Shown here: in pieces, positions 18,405 through 26,492 of the stretch
How positions within the stretch are numbered: position 1 is the stretch's first letter
How the letters are laid out: the number at the start of each line of letters is the position of its first letter
Assembly (NCBI GenBank): GCA_963836355.1
Contig: CAWIJO010000008.1
Location: forward strand, 1-45,747
DNA length: 45,747 nt
From: Palsa-506 sp963836355
GTDB taxonomy: Bacteria > Actinomycetota > Actinomycetes > Streptosporangiales > Streptosporangiaceae
Direction: 5' to 3'
Position numbers and translations under genes: made by a program
The notes under the pieces: generated by a model
What the model saw: the letters and a program-made list of their open reading frames with translations, nothing else
Told to the model about the DNA's origin: nothing
Databases searched by the model: none

Positions 18405-19016
18405 GCACCCATCGTCCCAGCAAACAGGCGAACCTGCCAGCCACGCCGGCCCCCGGGCCCGGCGGTGACCGCCCACCCGCCGGTCGATAAGCAGGTTCAC
18501 ACTCCACCCCACTTGCATGGGCGCCAAACGCAGCCCCGGAAATGCGGGCTGACCTGACCGATCGGGCTTGCCGTCCTCGCGGACAGCAAGATCAATCTAA
18601 TCGTTGCGCTCACGGCGGCAATTGCGGATGTTCCTGTGCGGCGGATGATGTCGCATAGCCATGCAGCGTCCTGCGGCGTGCGCGCTGTGGCGCACGTGCC
18701 TAGCTTCGGTTAGCGATCCGTTGGCGAGGTCGGCGAACACCACACGCACACTCACATCTACTGGCCGTTATGCGCTGCCCGGCCCAATGGCGGCGCCTTG
18801 GTTTGAGCGTTCAGATGGATCACTGCGTCGTGCCGATTGCCCGCGTACCGAAGGTGGATCTGGCGCTGCGCGCAAGGTGCGAGGATCTTCATGGCCGCCG
18901 CAGTCCGGTCGCCTGATTTTCCAGAGCGCCTCGGTGGCCATGGCGGATACGTCCCGCCTGGAGCCGTCCGGGCCGCTGGTGGGGAGCGGACAGCGCCCGC
19001 TTGGGAGCGGAATTGT
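18405..19016. other. Stretch without supported gene
   Basis: Space between the phosphofructokinase 5' end and the FtsX permease 3' end. A rightward frame crosses it but reads as shadow. The text around 18780-18850 (WFERSDGSLRRADCP) is faintly transposase-like and not strong enough to call. Confidence 0.4.
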
Positions 19017-21428
19017 TCACTCGGCCCGGAGCAGCTGGCCCGGATGTGATCGCGCGGCCAGCAGCGCGGGGACGACCGCGAGCATATTGGCGGTGGCGAG
19101 CACCGCGGTCACCAGCGCCGCCAGCAGCAGCGGCTGGACCACCGGCACCGGCACCACGCCGAAGTTCGTGGCGAACACCCGCCACAGGACCTTTCCCGCC
19201 GCGATGCCGACCGGCGCGCCAACCGCGATCCCGACCAGCGCCACTGTCGTAGCCTGCCAGCAGACCGCCGCGGCGACCTGACGGCGGACGAACCCGAGCG
19301 ACTTCAGCAGCCCGGTCTCCCTGCGCCGCCTAGCCACGCTGACCAGCAGCAGGTGCACCATCGTCGCGGCGCCGAACAGCGACAGGGCCACGCCGAACAG
19401 CAGCGGGAAGTTCACCGATTCACCGAAGTTGACCAGCACGGTCGGCTTTCCCGGCCGGGAAGTGAGGTCGCGGTAGCGGTGGACGTAGCGGGCCAGCGCC
19501 GCGCTCCCGGCGGGCCCCGGAGCGGCCCGGACAAACACCACAGTACCCAGGCCGCGCCTGACCGCGCGCTGGCAGGCGGGCTGGCCAGGCCCGGGCGGGC
19601 ACTGCGCGCCGACGAAGGCGCTGATGGTCATCACGGCCCCGTTGCCCAGCCCGCCAGCGCCGGCATTCAGGGACGCCCGGCCGATCACGCGGAACCTGGC
19701 CTCATGCGGCGTCCCGGCCGGATCGGCGACCGTGACCCGGACGGCCCCGCCTACCCGGGCATCCGTGGCACGCATCGTGGCCACGCCGAGCATGATGTCA
19801 TGGTCGCCGCGGGGCAGGCGGCCGTCCACGGCTGACAGCAGCGCCGGGCCGCGGACTGGGGTCACCGCCGCGGTGCGGACGTGCCTGCCGTTGACGTTGA
19901 CCTCGACGAGGGCCCCCAGGGTTATCTGCGCGATGGCACGGTCTTTCCGCAGGCTGTCCAGCAGCGGCCCGGTGACCATCGCCTGGGATCCGGGCAATCC
20001 GTTGCTGCCGAAATAGACCTGGAACGGCGCGCCGTACAGTGCAGGCGAGGAAACCAGGTGCGTCAGGCTGGCACCGAAGACGGCGGTCGCGCACAGCGCC
20101 GCCACTGCCATTACGGTGCCGAGCAGCGCCGTCCCCACCGGCTGCCCGCCCTGGCCGCGCTCCAGCGCGTGCCGGATCCCGATCAGCGCGGTGGCCGGCA
20201 GGCCGGCCTGGGCCGCGGCCCGGCCCGCTGCGGCGGCCACCGGCGCCGCCTGCCGTTGCGGGCGGCTGCGCAGCAACCGGGCGTGGCGCACCGCGGGCCA
20301 GGCCGACACCGCGGTCACGGCGGCCAGCACGGCCAGCACGCCGAACGGGAGGACAATAGGATCGAAGGACATGCTGCCCGGCGAGGGAACGGCAATCCTG
20401 GCCTCGCCCACGGGTGTCAGCGGGGACACCAGCACCGTCACCAGCACTGCCCCGGCGGCACCCGCCGCGCCGATCAGCAGCGCGCGCGCCAGGGCGACCA
20501 GCACGAATTCGCGGGGCTGCAGGCCAAGCGCCGACAGGACAGGATGATCGGCCCGCTCCGCGACGGCCTGCCGGGCGATCGCCTGCCCGATGACCGCCAG
20601 TGCCGCCAGCGCGGCCAGGCCAGCAAGCACGTACCAGCCGATGACCTGCGGCCGGATCGAGCCCTCCACGGCGCTGGCGGCAGCATCCAGGTCGGCTGTG
20701 CCGTACACGTCCAGCGAGCGGGTCCGGCTGTCAAAGCCGGCCAGGTCGGCGGCCCCGTGTCTGAACCGCACGTAGTAGGTCGACAGCAGCGCCGCGCGGT
20801 GATTCACCGCCGCGGCGAACGCTGTCGTGGCGTAGAGGTCGTAATGCACGGCGGCCCCGGAGGGGAACTCGCTTTCTGCTGCGACAATGCCCACCACGCG
20901 CAGCGCCGGGTGCATGACCGGCGACGGATCTGCCGGGCCCCCTCTCAGCGTCGCCGGGGTTCTCAGCTGCGCCCGGATCACCGAGCCGATGCGCACGCCG
21001 TTGTCCTTGGCAAGCGTGAAGGACGCCAGCACCTCGCCGGAATCGGACTGGTGCGGCATCCGCCCGGACAGGAGCGCCACCATCCGCGGCAGCAGCCGCG
21101 GCGGCACTTCGTTGATCAGGAAGTTTTCGGTATCAATCGGCTTCCGGCAGGACGGGCAGCGAAGCGCGCCGCTGATGGGCACGAGCACCGGCGTCACCGA
21201 TGCAACATGAGGCAGCCGGGTCATCTGCGGCAGCGGCTGCCCGCTGTACACGATGACGTCGTAACCATGCCGGGCCGCGAACTCAGGGAATGCGGCCGCC
21301 GTCCGCCGCCCGGCCGCCGCCGCGGACATGACGAACCCGCCAGCCACGGCAACGAGCACGCTGAGAGCCAGCCACGACTTCCAGTGCTGCCGGAACCGCC
21401 CACGGAACACCATGACAACAGCCCGCAC
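19017..21428 (-). CDS. FtsX-like ABC transporter permease, large (orphan)
   Basis: 803 residues with the architecture of actinobacterial MacB/FtsX-type permeases. A first membrane helix (SWLALSVLVAVAGGFVMSAAAAGRRT) is followed by a large outside domain, a three-helix bundle, a second outside domain and three C-terminal helices. The conserved coupling-helix segment is RRETGLLKSLGFVRRQVAAAV, and the protein ends in LLRAE. Such permeases normally pair with a LolD/MacB-like ATPase; none is in the window. The first outside domain holds CPSC and the second CPPG...AC, an unusual cysteine pattern for the family. GTG 21428 was chosen because GGGGAGG lies five bases upstream; longer readings add over 100 implausible residues. 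The gene is intact. Confidence 0.85.
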   Translation of the reverse strand: MRAVVMVFRGRFRQHWKSWLALSVLVAVAGGFVMSAAAAGRRTAAAFPEFAARHGYDVIVYSGQPLPQMTRLPHVASVTPVLVPISGALRCPSCRKPIDTENFLINEVPPRLLPRMVALLSGRMPHQSDSGEVLASFTLAKDNGVRIGSVIRAQLRTPATLRGGPADPSPVMHPALRVVGIVAAESEFPSGAAVHYDLYATTAFAAAVNHRAALLSTYYVRFRHGAADLAGFDSRTRSLDVYGTADLDAAASAVEGSIRPQVIGWYVLAGLAALAALAVIGQAIARQAVAERADHPVLSALGLQPREFVLVALARALLIGAAGAAGAVLVTVLVSPLTPVGEARIAVPSPGSMSFDPIVLPFGVLAVLAAVTAVSAWPAVRHARLLRSRPQRQAAPVAAAAGRAAAQAGLPATALIGIRHALERGQGGQPVGTALLGTVMAVAALCATAVFGASLTHLVSSPALYGAPFQVYFGSNGLPGSQAMVTGPLLDSLRKDRAIAQITLGALVEVNVNGRHVRTAAVTPVRGPALLSAVDGRLPRGDHDIMLGVATMRATDARVGGAVRVTVADPAGTPHEARFRVIGRASLNAGAGGLGNGAVMTISAFVGAQCPPGPGQPACQRAVRRGLGTVVFVRAAPGPAGSAALARYVHRYRDLTSRPGKPTVLVNFGESVNFPLLFGVALSLFGAATMVHLLLVSVARRRRETGLLKSLGFVRRQVAAAVCWQATTVALVGIAVGAPVGIAAGKVLWRVFATNFGVVPVPVVQPLLLAALVTAVLATANMLAVVPALLAARSHPGQLLRAE

Positions 21429-21849
21429 GACAACCTCCCCTGCGCAACCTCCACTGCGCAGTCTCGCGCACTCGGTCATATCGGCAAGGTAGCCAGCCAC
21501 CAGCGGGTAATCGTGCCAACACCACCGGGCACGGCGGCTCACCGGGCGATCAGGCCCCGCCGCCACCATCTGGCCGGACGCCGGGCACGGCCGATGCCCG
21601 GCAGGCACAAGACACCCAGAACCCGCGAACATGGCCGTTCGGCCCAGCCCAATCAACCGGCGGCACCCATGCAATATGCCGGCGATCTGGCGTGTCCCCA
21701 GGATGCATGACAACGCTAGGCCGCCAATCTTCGCGGAGCTACGGCCAGCCCTCAAACTACGGGTGAACATGCCGGTCAGCGCATAAGCATGCGAATAAGC
21801 AAACGCACGCTATTCGGCATGAGCGGTAGTTCTCTGTGGTCCGGGCCGT
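21429..21849. other. Upstream region of the FtsX gene
   Basis: It should contain the FtsX promoter and the 3' flank of the integrase. A locally AT-richer patch (21780-21830, with GCATAAGCATGCGAATAAGC near-repeats) is the best promoter candidate but has no clear -35/-10 pair. No gene is seen. Confidence 0.35.
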
Positions 21850-21902
21850 CTACTTGGGCTTGAAGATGGTGTCCATGATTTCTGCTCCGGTGGTGAGTGG
21901 GC
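21850..21902 (-). pseudogene. Tyrosine integrase, C-terminal scrap beyond IS3
   Basis: Reading leftward from the IS3 end, the DNA encodes PLTTGAEIMDTIFKPK and a stop (21850-21852). This matches the usual tail of actinobacterial tyrosine integrases (..GATAMDAIF..). It is the other side of the integrase whose N-terminal part lies at 23181-24067. Roughly the last 100 residues, including the box-II HxxR and the tyrosine, are missing between them. Confidence 0.5.
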
Positions 21903-21939
21903 TGCTCCGCATTTTCCGGACAGCTGAATTGATGCTATT

Positions 21940-22833
21940 TCATGCAGTGAGCTGCCGGTTCAGGTACTCGTCGTGGACTTCTTGCGGAGTCTTATAGCCG
22001 AGCGCTGAGTGGAGACGTGCCTGATTGTACCGGAGCTCGATGTACCGCGCAATATCCTCGGCTGCTTTCTTTATTGTCGGGTAGACGGTACGGTGGACCC
22101 GCTCGACTTTGATCGCCGCGTTGAATGACTCGGCCAGCGCATTGTCATAGCATATCCCGGTGCGGCCGACGGACTGGCGGATATCCAGGCCTTTCAGGAC
22201 GCCCGTGAATTCGGCAGACGTGTAGTTGCTGCCGCGGTCGGAATGAAAAACCGCATCAGGAGGAAGGTCGAGATTACGGGCGGCCATCTGTATCGCCGCG
22301 GAGATCAGCGGGGTCCGGTAATTATCGTCGACGGCCCAGCCGATTACCTTGCGGGTCGCGCAGTCGATGACCGTCGCGAGATAAGCCCATCCTTCCCAGG
22401 TCTGGATGTACGTAATGTCGCCGACCATTTTCAGGCCGGGCACGGCCGAGGTGAAGTCGCGGTTCACCAGGTCCGGGATCGGCCCGGCCTGGCCCTGGAC
22501 GGTGGTGACCGGGCGCCAGGGCCGCGGCTGGCAGGCGACCAGGCCCAGCTCGCGCATCACCTTGCGGACCAGCCCGGCGCCGGCCTCGATGCCCCAGCGG
22601 GCCAGCTGCTCCGCCAGCCGCCGGTAGCCGTAGGTGCCGTCGGAGTCCCCGAATGCCTTCCTCATTATCAGCCCGAGTTCCTCGCGCCGCCTCGCGGTCG
22701 CGCTTTGCGGCCGTGACCTCCATTCATAGAATCCCGATTTTGATACTTCGAGCCATGCGCACATTCTCGTTATGCTAGGAGCGGTCTTGCAGGTGGCGTA
22801 CTCTGCATCGATGAACTCGTAAGTGTCGCTCAC
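21940..22833 (-). CDS. IS3-family transposase OrfB (DDE integrase core)
   Basis: 297 residues. An N-terminal HTH_21-like region (MCAWLEVSKSGFYEWRSRP, DGTYGYRRLAEQLARWG) precedes the rve integrase core with the DDE triad: VGDITYIQTWEG (first Asp), VFHSDRGSNYTS (second Asp) and YDNALAESFNAAIK (Glu, 35 residues later as in the IS3 family). It ends LRYNQARLHSALGYKTPQEVH. The GTG start overlaps the OrfA stop (GTGA), so expression is by re-initiation or by -1 frameshifting to an OrfAB fusion, as known for the family. It appears intact. Confidence 0.93.
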   Translation of the reverse strand: MSDTYEFIDAEYATCKTAPSITRMCAWLEVSKSGFYEWRSRPQSATARRREELGLIMRKAFGDSDGTYGYRRLAEQLARWGIEAGAGLVRKVMRELGLVACQPRPWRPVTTVQGQAGPIPDLVNRDFTSAVPGLKMVGDITYIQTWEGWAYLATVIDCATRKVIGWAVDDNYRTPLISAAIQMAARNLDLPPDAVFHSDRGSNYTSAEFTGVLKGLDIRQSVGRTGICYDNALAESFNAAIKVERVHRTVYPTIKKAAEDIARYIELRYNQARLHSALGYKTPQEVHDEYLNRQLTA

Positions 22834-23120
22834 CGATGCTCTGCCGCAAAGTACGCCGCGGCTTTTGAAAGGAAGTCGGCCTTCATCCTCAGTTCGCGGT
22901 TTTCCCGTTCCAGCTCACGGAGCCGGGCCCGCTCGGACAGCTGCAGCGGCGGCTCGTCTTCCGCGTGCTTTTCCCGGTACGCCCGCACCCAGTTACCGAG
23001 ACTAGTCTCACTGATCCCGAGTTCCCGCGCCACCTCCGCGATAGGACGTGACGTCTCCACGACCATCCTGGCCGCCTCATCCCGGAACTCAGGCGAGAAG
23101 TTCTTGTACTTTCTTGGCAC
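22830..23120 (-). CDS. IS3-family transposase OrfA (HTH)
   Basis: 96 residues: a transposase_8-type helix-turn-helix (FSPEFRDEAARMVVETSRPIAEVARELGISETSLGNWV) followed by a leucine-zipper coiled coil (LSERARLRELERENRELRMKADFL), the usual OrfA plan for binding the inverted repeats and multimerising with OrfB. The ATG lies near 23120, about 60 bp inside the right inverted repeat. Intact. Confidence 0.92.
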   Translation of the reverse strand: MPRKYKNFSPEFRDEAARMVVETSRPIAEVARELGISETSLGNWVRAYREKHAEDEPPLQLSERARLRELERENRELRMKADFLSKAAAYFAAEHR

Positions 23121-23180
23121 TCGATCCGTCCTTTCCGTAGAAGATCCTATAAGGATCCGCAGTCCGGAAGATCAGGAGCA

Positions 23181-24067
23181 CCCCCCCATCGTTCGCCGGC
23201 GGCATGCCGGTCCTGGTCCTGGCGTTGTTTGTGGAGCCGGAGGGCGTCGGCGGCCATGTGGGGGAGGGCCAGGGTGCGGCGTGATTTCTCGGTCTTGGTG
23301 TCTCCGTGGGCCCGGATGGACCGCCACACGGCGGCGCTGGCGGGCACGGGCGGTGTCGTCTCCGGGTTGCCGAGGTTGATGTGTTCCCAGCGAAGGGCTC
23401 TGGCTTCTTCGGTGCGGATGCCGGTGGCCAGGCACAAGGCAATGTAGGCGTGCATCCGGGTGCCTTCTGCTGCGGTCAGGAGAGCGGAGGCTTGTTCCAG
23501 GGTCAGGCTCTTGCTCGGCCGCCCGGCCTGCCCTTTGGGGGTGTCGACCAGGGTGGCGACGTTGCGGCCGACGAGGTCGCGGCCTTCGGCGTGGCGGATC
23601 GCGCGGGTCAGGGCGTTGTGGCCCATCGCCACCGCGGCGGTCGAGTACCGGGCGGCCATTGCGGTCAGGGCCTGGCGGACGTCATCAGCGGTCAGTTCCC
23701 GCAGTCTCCGGGAGCCGATCGCGGTCAGGGTCGGGGCCAGGACGTTCTCGTTCTTCTTCACCGTCTTGGCCGACCGGCTCTCCAGGCCCTCGGCGAGCCA
23801 GTCCTGCGCCGCGCGGCGCAGGGTGTAGTTCGGGCTGGCCTTGACCCCGGAGTCCAGGTCACTGTGCAAGGCCTTCAGCCGGTCCTGGACGACGGCCCGG
23901 GTCTTGCCGGAGACTTTCCGGCGGATCCGTTTCCCATCCGGGCCGTACCCGAGGCTGACCACCCCGCGCCACCGGCCCGGGCAATTACGGTGGCGGGCCT
24001 CGTCCCGGCATAACCCGGCGTGCTCGAAGAAGACCCCGTCCTCACCCCATCCACGGCGCGTTCTCAT
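23181..24067 (-). pseudogene. Tyrosine recombinase/integrase, truncated by IS3
   Basis: About 295 residues of a phage/ICE-type integrase. An N-terminal AP2-like region (RWRGVVSLGYGPDGKRIRRKVSGKTRAVVQDRLKAL) is followed by a SAM-like core-binding domain (SPNYTLRRAAQDWLAEGL, ...RRLRELTADDVRQAL). The beginning of the catalytic domain includes the box-I arginine (CLATGIRTEEARALRWEHI) and the beta-strand lysine region (TKTEKSRRTLALP). The reading stops inside IS3 DNA at 23180, before the HxxR and Tyr motifs, so the protein cannot recombine DNA. With the IS5 at 24185-25080 removed, its 5' end would be about 150 bp from the 43-bp core at 25112, the layout of an int gene beside its att site. Confidence 0.85.
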
Positions 24068-24184
24068 GGGTCCATGATATCCCTAATGGGGGCCAATCTT
24101 GGGGGCCATCTGCAGGCCTTACCCAGCCACAACCAGCGACACCCAGCCATAAAACCGCAGTTAGACGGCACTTTCCAGGTTCAT

Positions 24185-25080
24185 TGAGGCTTATTCACGC
24201 GGGATGTCTGTATAGTAATAAAATGTGCTGAACAGAGGCGCGCCTACATGAAAGGCGGCCTGCTTCCCGAAAGGATTGGGTTACCAGACTCAGTCCAGGA
24301 GAAACAGGCCGCAGATGTATTATACCACCGGGTTCACGAAAGCCGAGATCACCGAACTGTGCACGATAATTGAAGTTCGCGAGCTTGCGCCTGGGATGCG
24401 CAGATGGCCGCCGACACTCGGGCTGCGCAATGCGCTCACCGTAACCCTGGCCTACCTGCGCAGGAACCGGGTCCAGGCGGAAATCGCCGAGAGCTACGGC
24501 GTCTCGCAGCCCACGATCAGCCGCGCTATCTCGGCGATGACCCCACTGCTGGTGCAAGCGCTTCTTGGCTGCGTTCCCACAGCCGATGAGCTCCACGCCG
24601 GGACGTGCTACATCGTGGATGGGACGCTGCTCCCGTGCTGGTCGTGGCGGGCGCACCCGGAACTGTACTCCGGGAAGCATAAGACGACAGGAATGAATGT
24701 ACAGGTTGCTTGCACCATTACCGGACGCCTGGCATGGATCTCCGACCCGATCCCCGGAAGCCGCCACGATAATCATTGCCTCGGCGAATCCGGAGTCCTC
24801 CTTTCGGTCGACCCGCGCGACTGGCTCGGCGATAAGGGATACGTCGGCAATAACATGATCACGCCTTTTAAGAAGCCCGAGGGCGGCGAACTCCTTGACT
24901 GGCAGAAGGAGTTCAATAGGCAGGTCAACAAGATCCGCTACGTCATCGAACAGGTCATCGCGAACTTCAAGACCTGGCGGATCATGCACACCGACTACCG
25001 CCGGCCACTCGCAACATTCTCCGAAACCATCTCGGCCGTGGTCGCCCTGCACTTCTACGCAGCCGCCTGAATAACCCTCA
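24185..25080 (+). mobile_element. IS5-family insertion sequence
   Basis: About 0.9 kb. The ends at 24185-24201 and 25064-25080 form inverted repeats (TGAGG-TTATTCA-GCG, 15 of 17). The right repeat overlaps the transposase stop. The element is less GC-rich at its left end than the host DNA. It lies between the integrase gene and the tRNA-like core. Confidence 0.75.
24315..25070 (+). CDS. IS5-family transposase (DDE_Tnp_4 type)
   Basis: 251 residues. An N-terminal helix-turn-helix (RNRVQAEIAESYGVSQPTISRAISAM) is followed by a DDE_Tnp_4 nuclease domain: CYIVDGTLLPCWSW (first Asp), SRHDNHCLGESG and WLGDKGYVGNNM (second Asp region), VIEQVIANFKTWRIM (catalytic Glu). The length and domain order are normal, and no frameshift is seen, so the copy could be active. 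ATG 24315 was chosen as the first in-frame ATG; a GGAG lies rather far upstream. Confidence 0.88.
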   Translation: MYYTTGFTKAEITELCTIIEVRELAPGMRRWPPTLGLRNALTVTLAYLRRNRVQAEIAESYGVSQPTISRAISAMTPLLVQALLGCVPTADELHAGTCYIVDGTLLPCWSWRAHPELYSGKHKTTGMNVQVACTITGRLAWISDPIPGSRHDNHCLGESGVLLSVDPRDWLGDKGYVGNNMITPFKKPEGGELLDWQKEFNRQVNKIRYVIEQVIANFKTWRIMHTDYRRPLATFSETISAVVALHFYAAA

Positions 25081-25111
25081 TTGTGCCTGGTCAGATTACT
25101 GTTTTCTGTCC

Positions 25112-25154
25112 ATGGTAAGGAGAAGGTCTACGGTTCGATTCCGTAAGGGGGCTC
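25112..25154 (+). repeat. tRNA-Thr(GGT) 3'-half / att core, copy 2
   Basis: Identical to 8529-8571. The left flank is unrelated to the L flank of the other copies; it is the integrase/IS5 side. The right flank is the R flank. Confidence 0.75.
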
Positions 25155-25740
25155 GATTAGGGTCGTGACCTGGGGTTTTATCTAACCTGACTGGTCCGTC
25201 CGGTAAGCCGGGTGGCCGTGCTTGCTGCAGGGAGATGCTCTGCCCGTTCGGCGATGGCGGTTCGGTGCATGCCTGCTGACGTGCTGTTATGGCGCGGCCA
25301 GGTTCTCCTGGCGTTTAGCTACAGCGTCCGCAGGCCAGATAAGTTTCAGATGCTGGCAGCCCGGTCGGCTGCTTCAGGCGCGGCAGGTACGCTGCCGGCG
25401 GCCGGCGCAGGGCCGGCAATGGGCCGGCCGAGCCGGGGCTCCGGGCATGTCGCTGCGGGTACTGACTCGAGCTGCTGGCGTGCTGGCGTCGCTCCGGCCG
25501 GTGCCCGGCGCGACCGGGCCTGCGTGCCGGGCGGCCAGCCGATGGACCGGCCCGGCGTCAGCTGTGAAGCCGACGCGACGGCTGTCACGCTGGGTGAGTT
25601 TCCGCGGGCGTGTGCTGCCGACTCGGTGCGAGTTGGCAAATGGTGCGAAGAGCTTCGATGCGCGGCCAGAACGACCAGTTCTGTGTCTGGGTTTTCCCGC
25701 GTCCTGGGGGTGATTGACCTGGGGGCCACCTGGCAGCGTA
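25112..25740 (+). repeat. Composite repeat copy 2 (core + R flank only)
   Basis: Homology to copies 1 and 3 begins exactly at the first base of the 43-bp core and continues for about 580 bp. It contains the GGTCGTGACCTGGGGTTTTAT word and CCAGATAAGTT at 25335-25345. The sharp left boundary at the core is what site-specific integration would produce. No gene is seen up to 25836. Confidence 0.75.
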
Positions 25741-25836
25741 GGGCTCAGGCGGCTGGTTCGACCCGGTTGTGGCCGGCCAGCCGGCGCTCGGCGTGCTTGA
25801 GGCATTTCTCGGCGTCGCTCAGCTTCCGGCCCTGGC

Positions 25837-26247
25837 TCAGACGGCCCAGATGGCGTCAAATGCGTGCTGGTCGAGCGGGAGCAGCCAGCACGCTGTGATG
25901 TGCTGATCGATGACGTGATACAAGCCCACGGTGGACCAGCGATGGTCGACGTTTCGGATCGTGGCGAAGCCGTCGGTGAGCGCGGCGATCCGGTCTCCGT
26001 CGCCGACGAGAATGTCTCGCCGCTTCATCTGAAACGTGTGATCGGCGAGGTCTCGCCGTCGCCGGAAGTAGTCGAGCACCTCCTTGAGACCGCGGTAGGT
26101 CCCGGCGATGCGATTGTCTCCAGGGACGGTCCATGTGATGTCGGGAGCGAGGAGCTGCTGAAGGGCGGCGCCGGACCCGCCCGCGTAGAAGTCGTTCTGC
26201 GCCTTGTGCAGTCGGTCGAGAAGGCCAATGGCAGTGTCACGGTTCAT
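25837..26247 (-). CDS. NTF2-like / SnoaL-like family protein
   Basis: 136 residues with the cone-shaped NTF2 pattern: LLDRLHKAQNDFYAGGSGAALQQLLAPDITWTVPGDNRIAGTYRGLKEVLDYFRRRRDL, then strands ending in WSTVGLYHVIDQHITACWLLPLDQHAFDAIW. Family members range from ketosteroid isomerase-like enzymes to polyketide cyclases and simple binding proteins, so no reaction is assigned. ATG 26247 begins the conserved MNRDTAI. An IS4 element starts only eight bases upstream of it (26256), so the native promoter and ribosome site were cut off, and expression would depend on outward reading from the IS. The gene body itself is intact. Confidence 0.75.
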   Translation of the reverse strand: MNRDTAIGLLDRLHKAQNDFYAGGSGAALQQLLAPDITWTVPGDNRIAGTYRGLKEVLDYFRRRRDLADHTFQMKRRDILVGDGDRIAALTDGFATIRNVDHRWSTVGLYHVIDQHITACWLLPLDQHAFDAIWAV

Positions 26248-26255
26248 GGCCGGCA

Positions 26256-26283
26256 CCCAATGCCATGTAGTTCAGCGTGATCG
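26256..26283 (+). repeat. IS4 left inverted repeat
   Basis: 28 bp, perfect match to the reverse complement of 28403-28430. Confidence 0.9.
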
Positions 26284-26492
26284 CTGCTGATGGTCCTGCG
26301 GCGGGACGTCCCTTGATCTGGCGGCTTCCGGTTACAGGCTGTGATTTCTGATTGGCTGCAGGCCTGGTTCCGCTGGCTGGCTGCGTGGCTGCGATCGGCG
26401 GGCGACACGCCCTTGCGGATGCCGGTACCGGCGGGAGGCTCCCGGTAGAAGAGGAGGTGACTAATCAGCCTTTTCCGCCCGGGAGCCTCCTC

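Larger units (their letters stand above)
21903..23180 (-). mobile_element. IS3-family insertion sequence
   Basis: About 1278 bp with TG...CA termini. The left end at 21904-21928 and the reverse complement of the right end at 23155-23179 agree at 19 of 25 positions, sharing GCTCC and TTCCGGAC. Two overlapping frames encode OrfA and OrfB. No direct target repeat was seen, fitting an insertion accompanied by a deletion of the interrupted integrase. Confidence 0.85.
8529..25154 (+). mobile_element. Predicted integrative unit I (core 1 to core 2)
   Basis: This span is bounded by two identical 43-bp tRNA-Thr 3'-half cores in direct orientation, as expected for attL/attR. Its left end is the conserved R flank. 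Its right end is unlike the other copies and carries the only tyrosine integrase in the window (21850-24067, broken). With the IS5 insertion removed, the integrase start would lie about 150 bp from the core, a normal int-att distance. The cargo includes heliorhodopsin, the FHA/NVGxDQ pair, TrmO-like, phosphofructokinase, an FtsX permease, IS110 and IS1380. The unit call is inference from repeat geometry. Confidence 0.4.

Noticed and set aside
19881..21710. 609-codon + strand frame
   Set aside because: It lies antisense to the FtsX gene, has low-complexity Arg/Gly/His composition and no domain; a GC shadow.
22820..22840. Reading the OrfA/OrfB overlap as a mutation
   Set aside because: Overlapping two-frame organisation is normal in IS3 elements.
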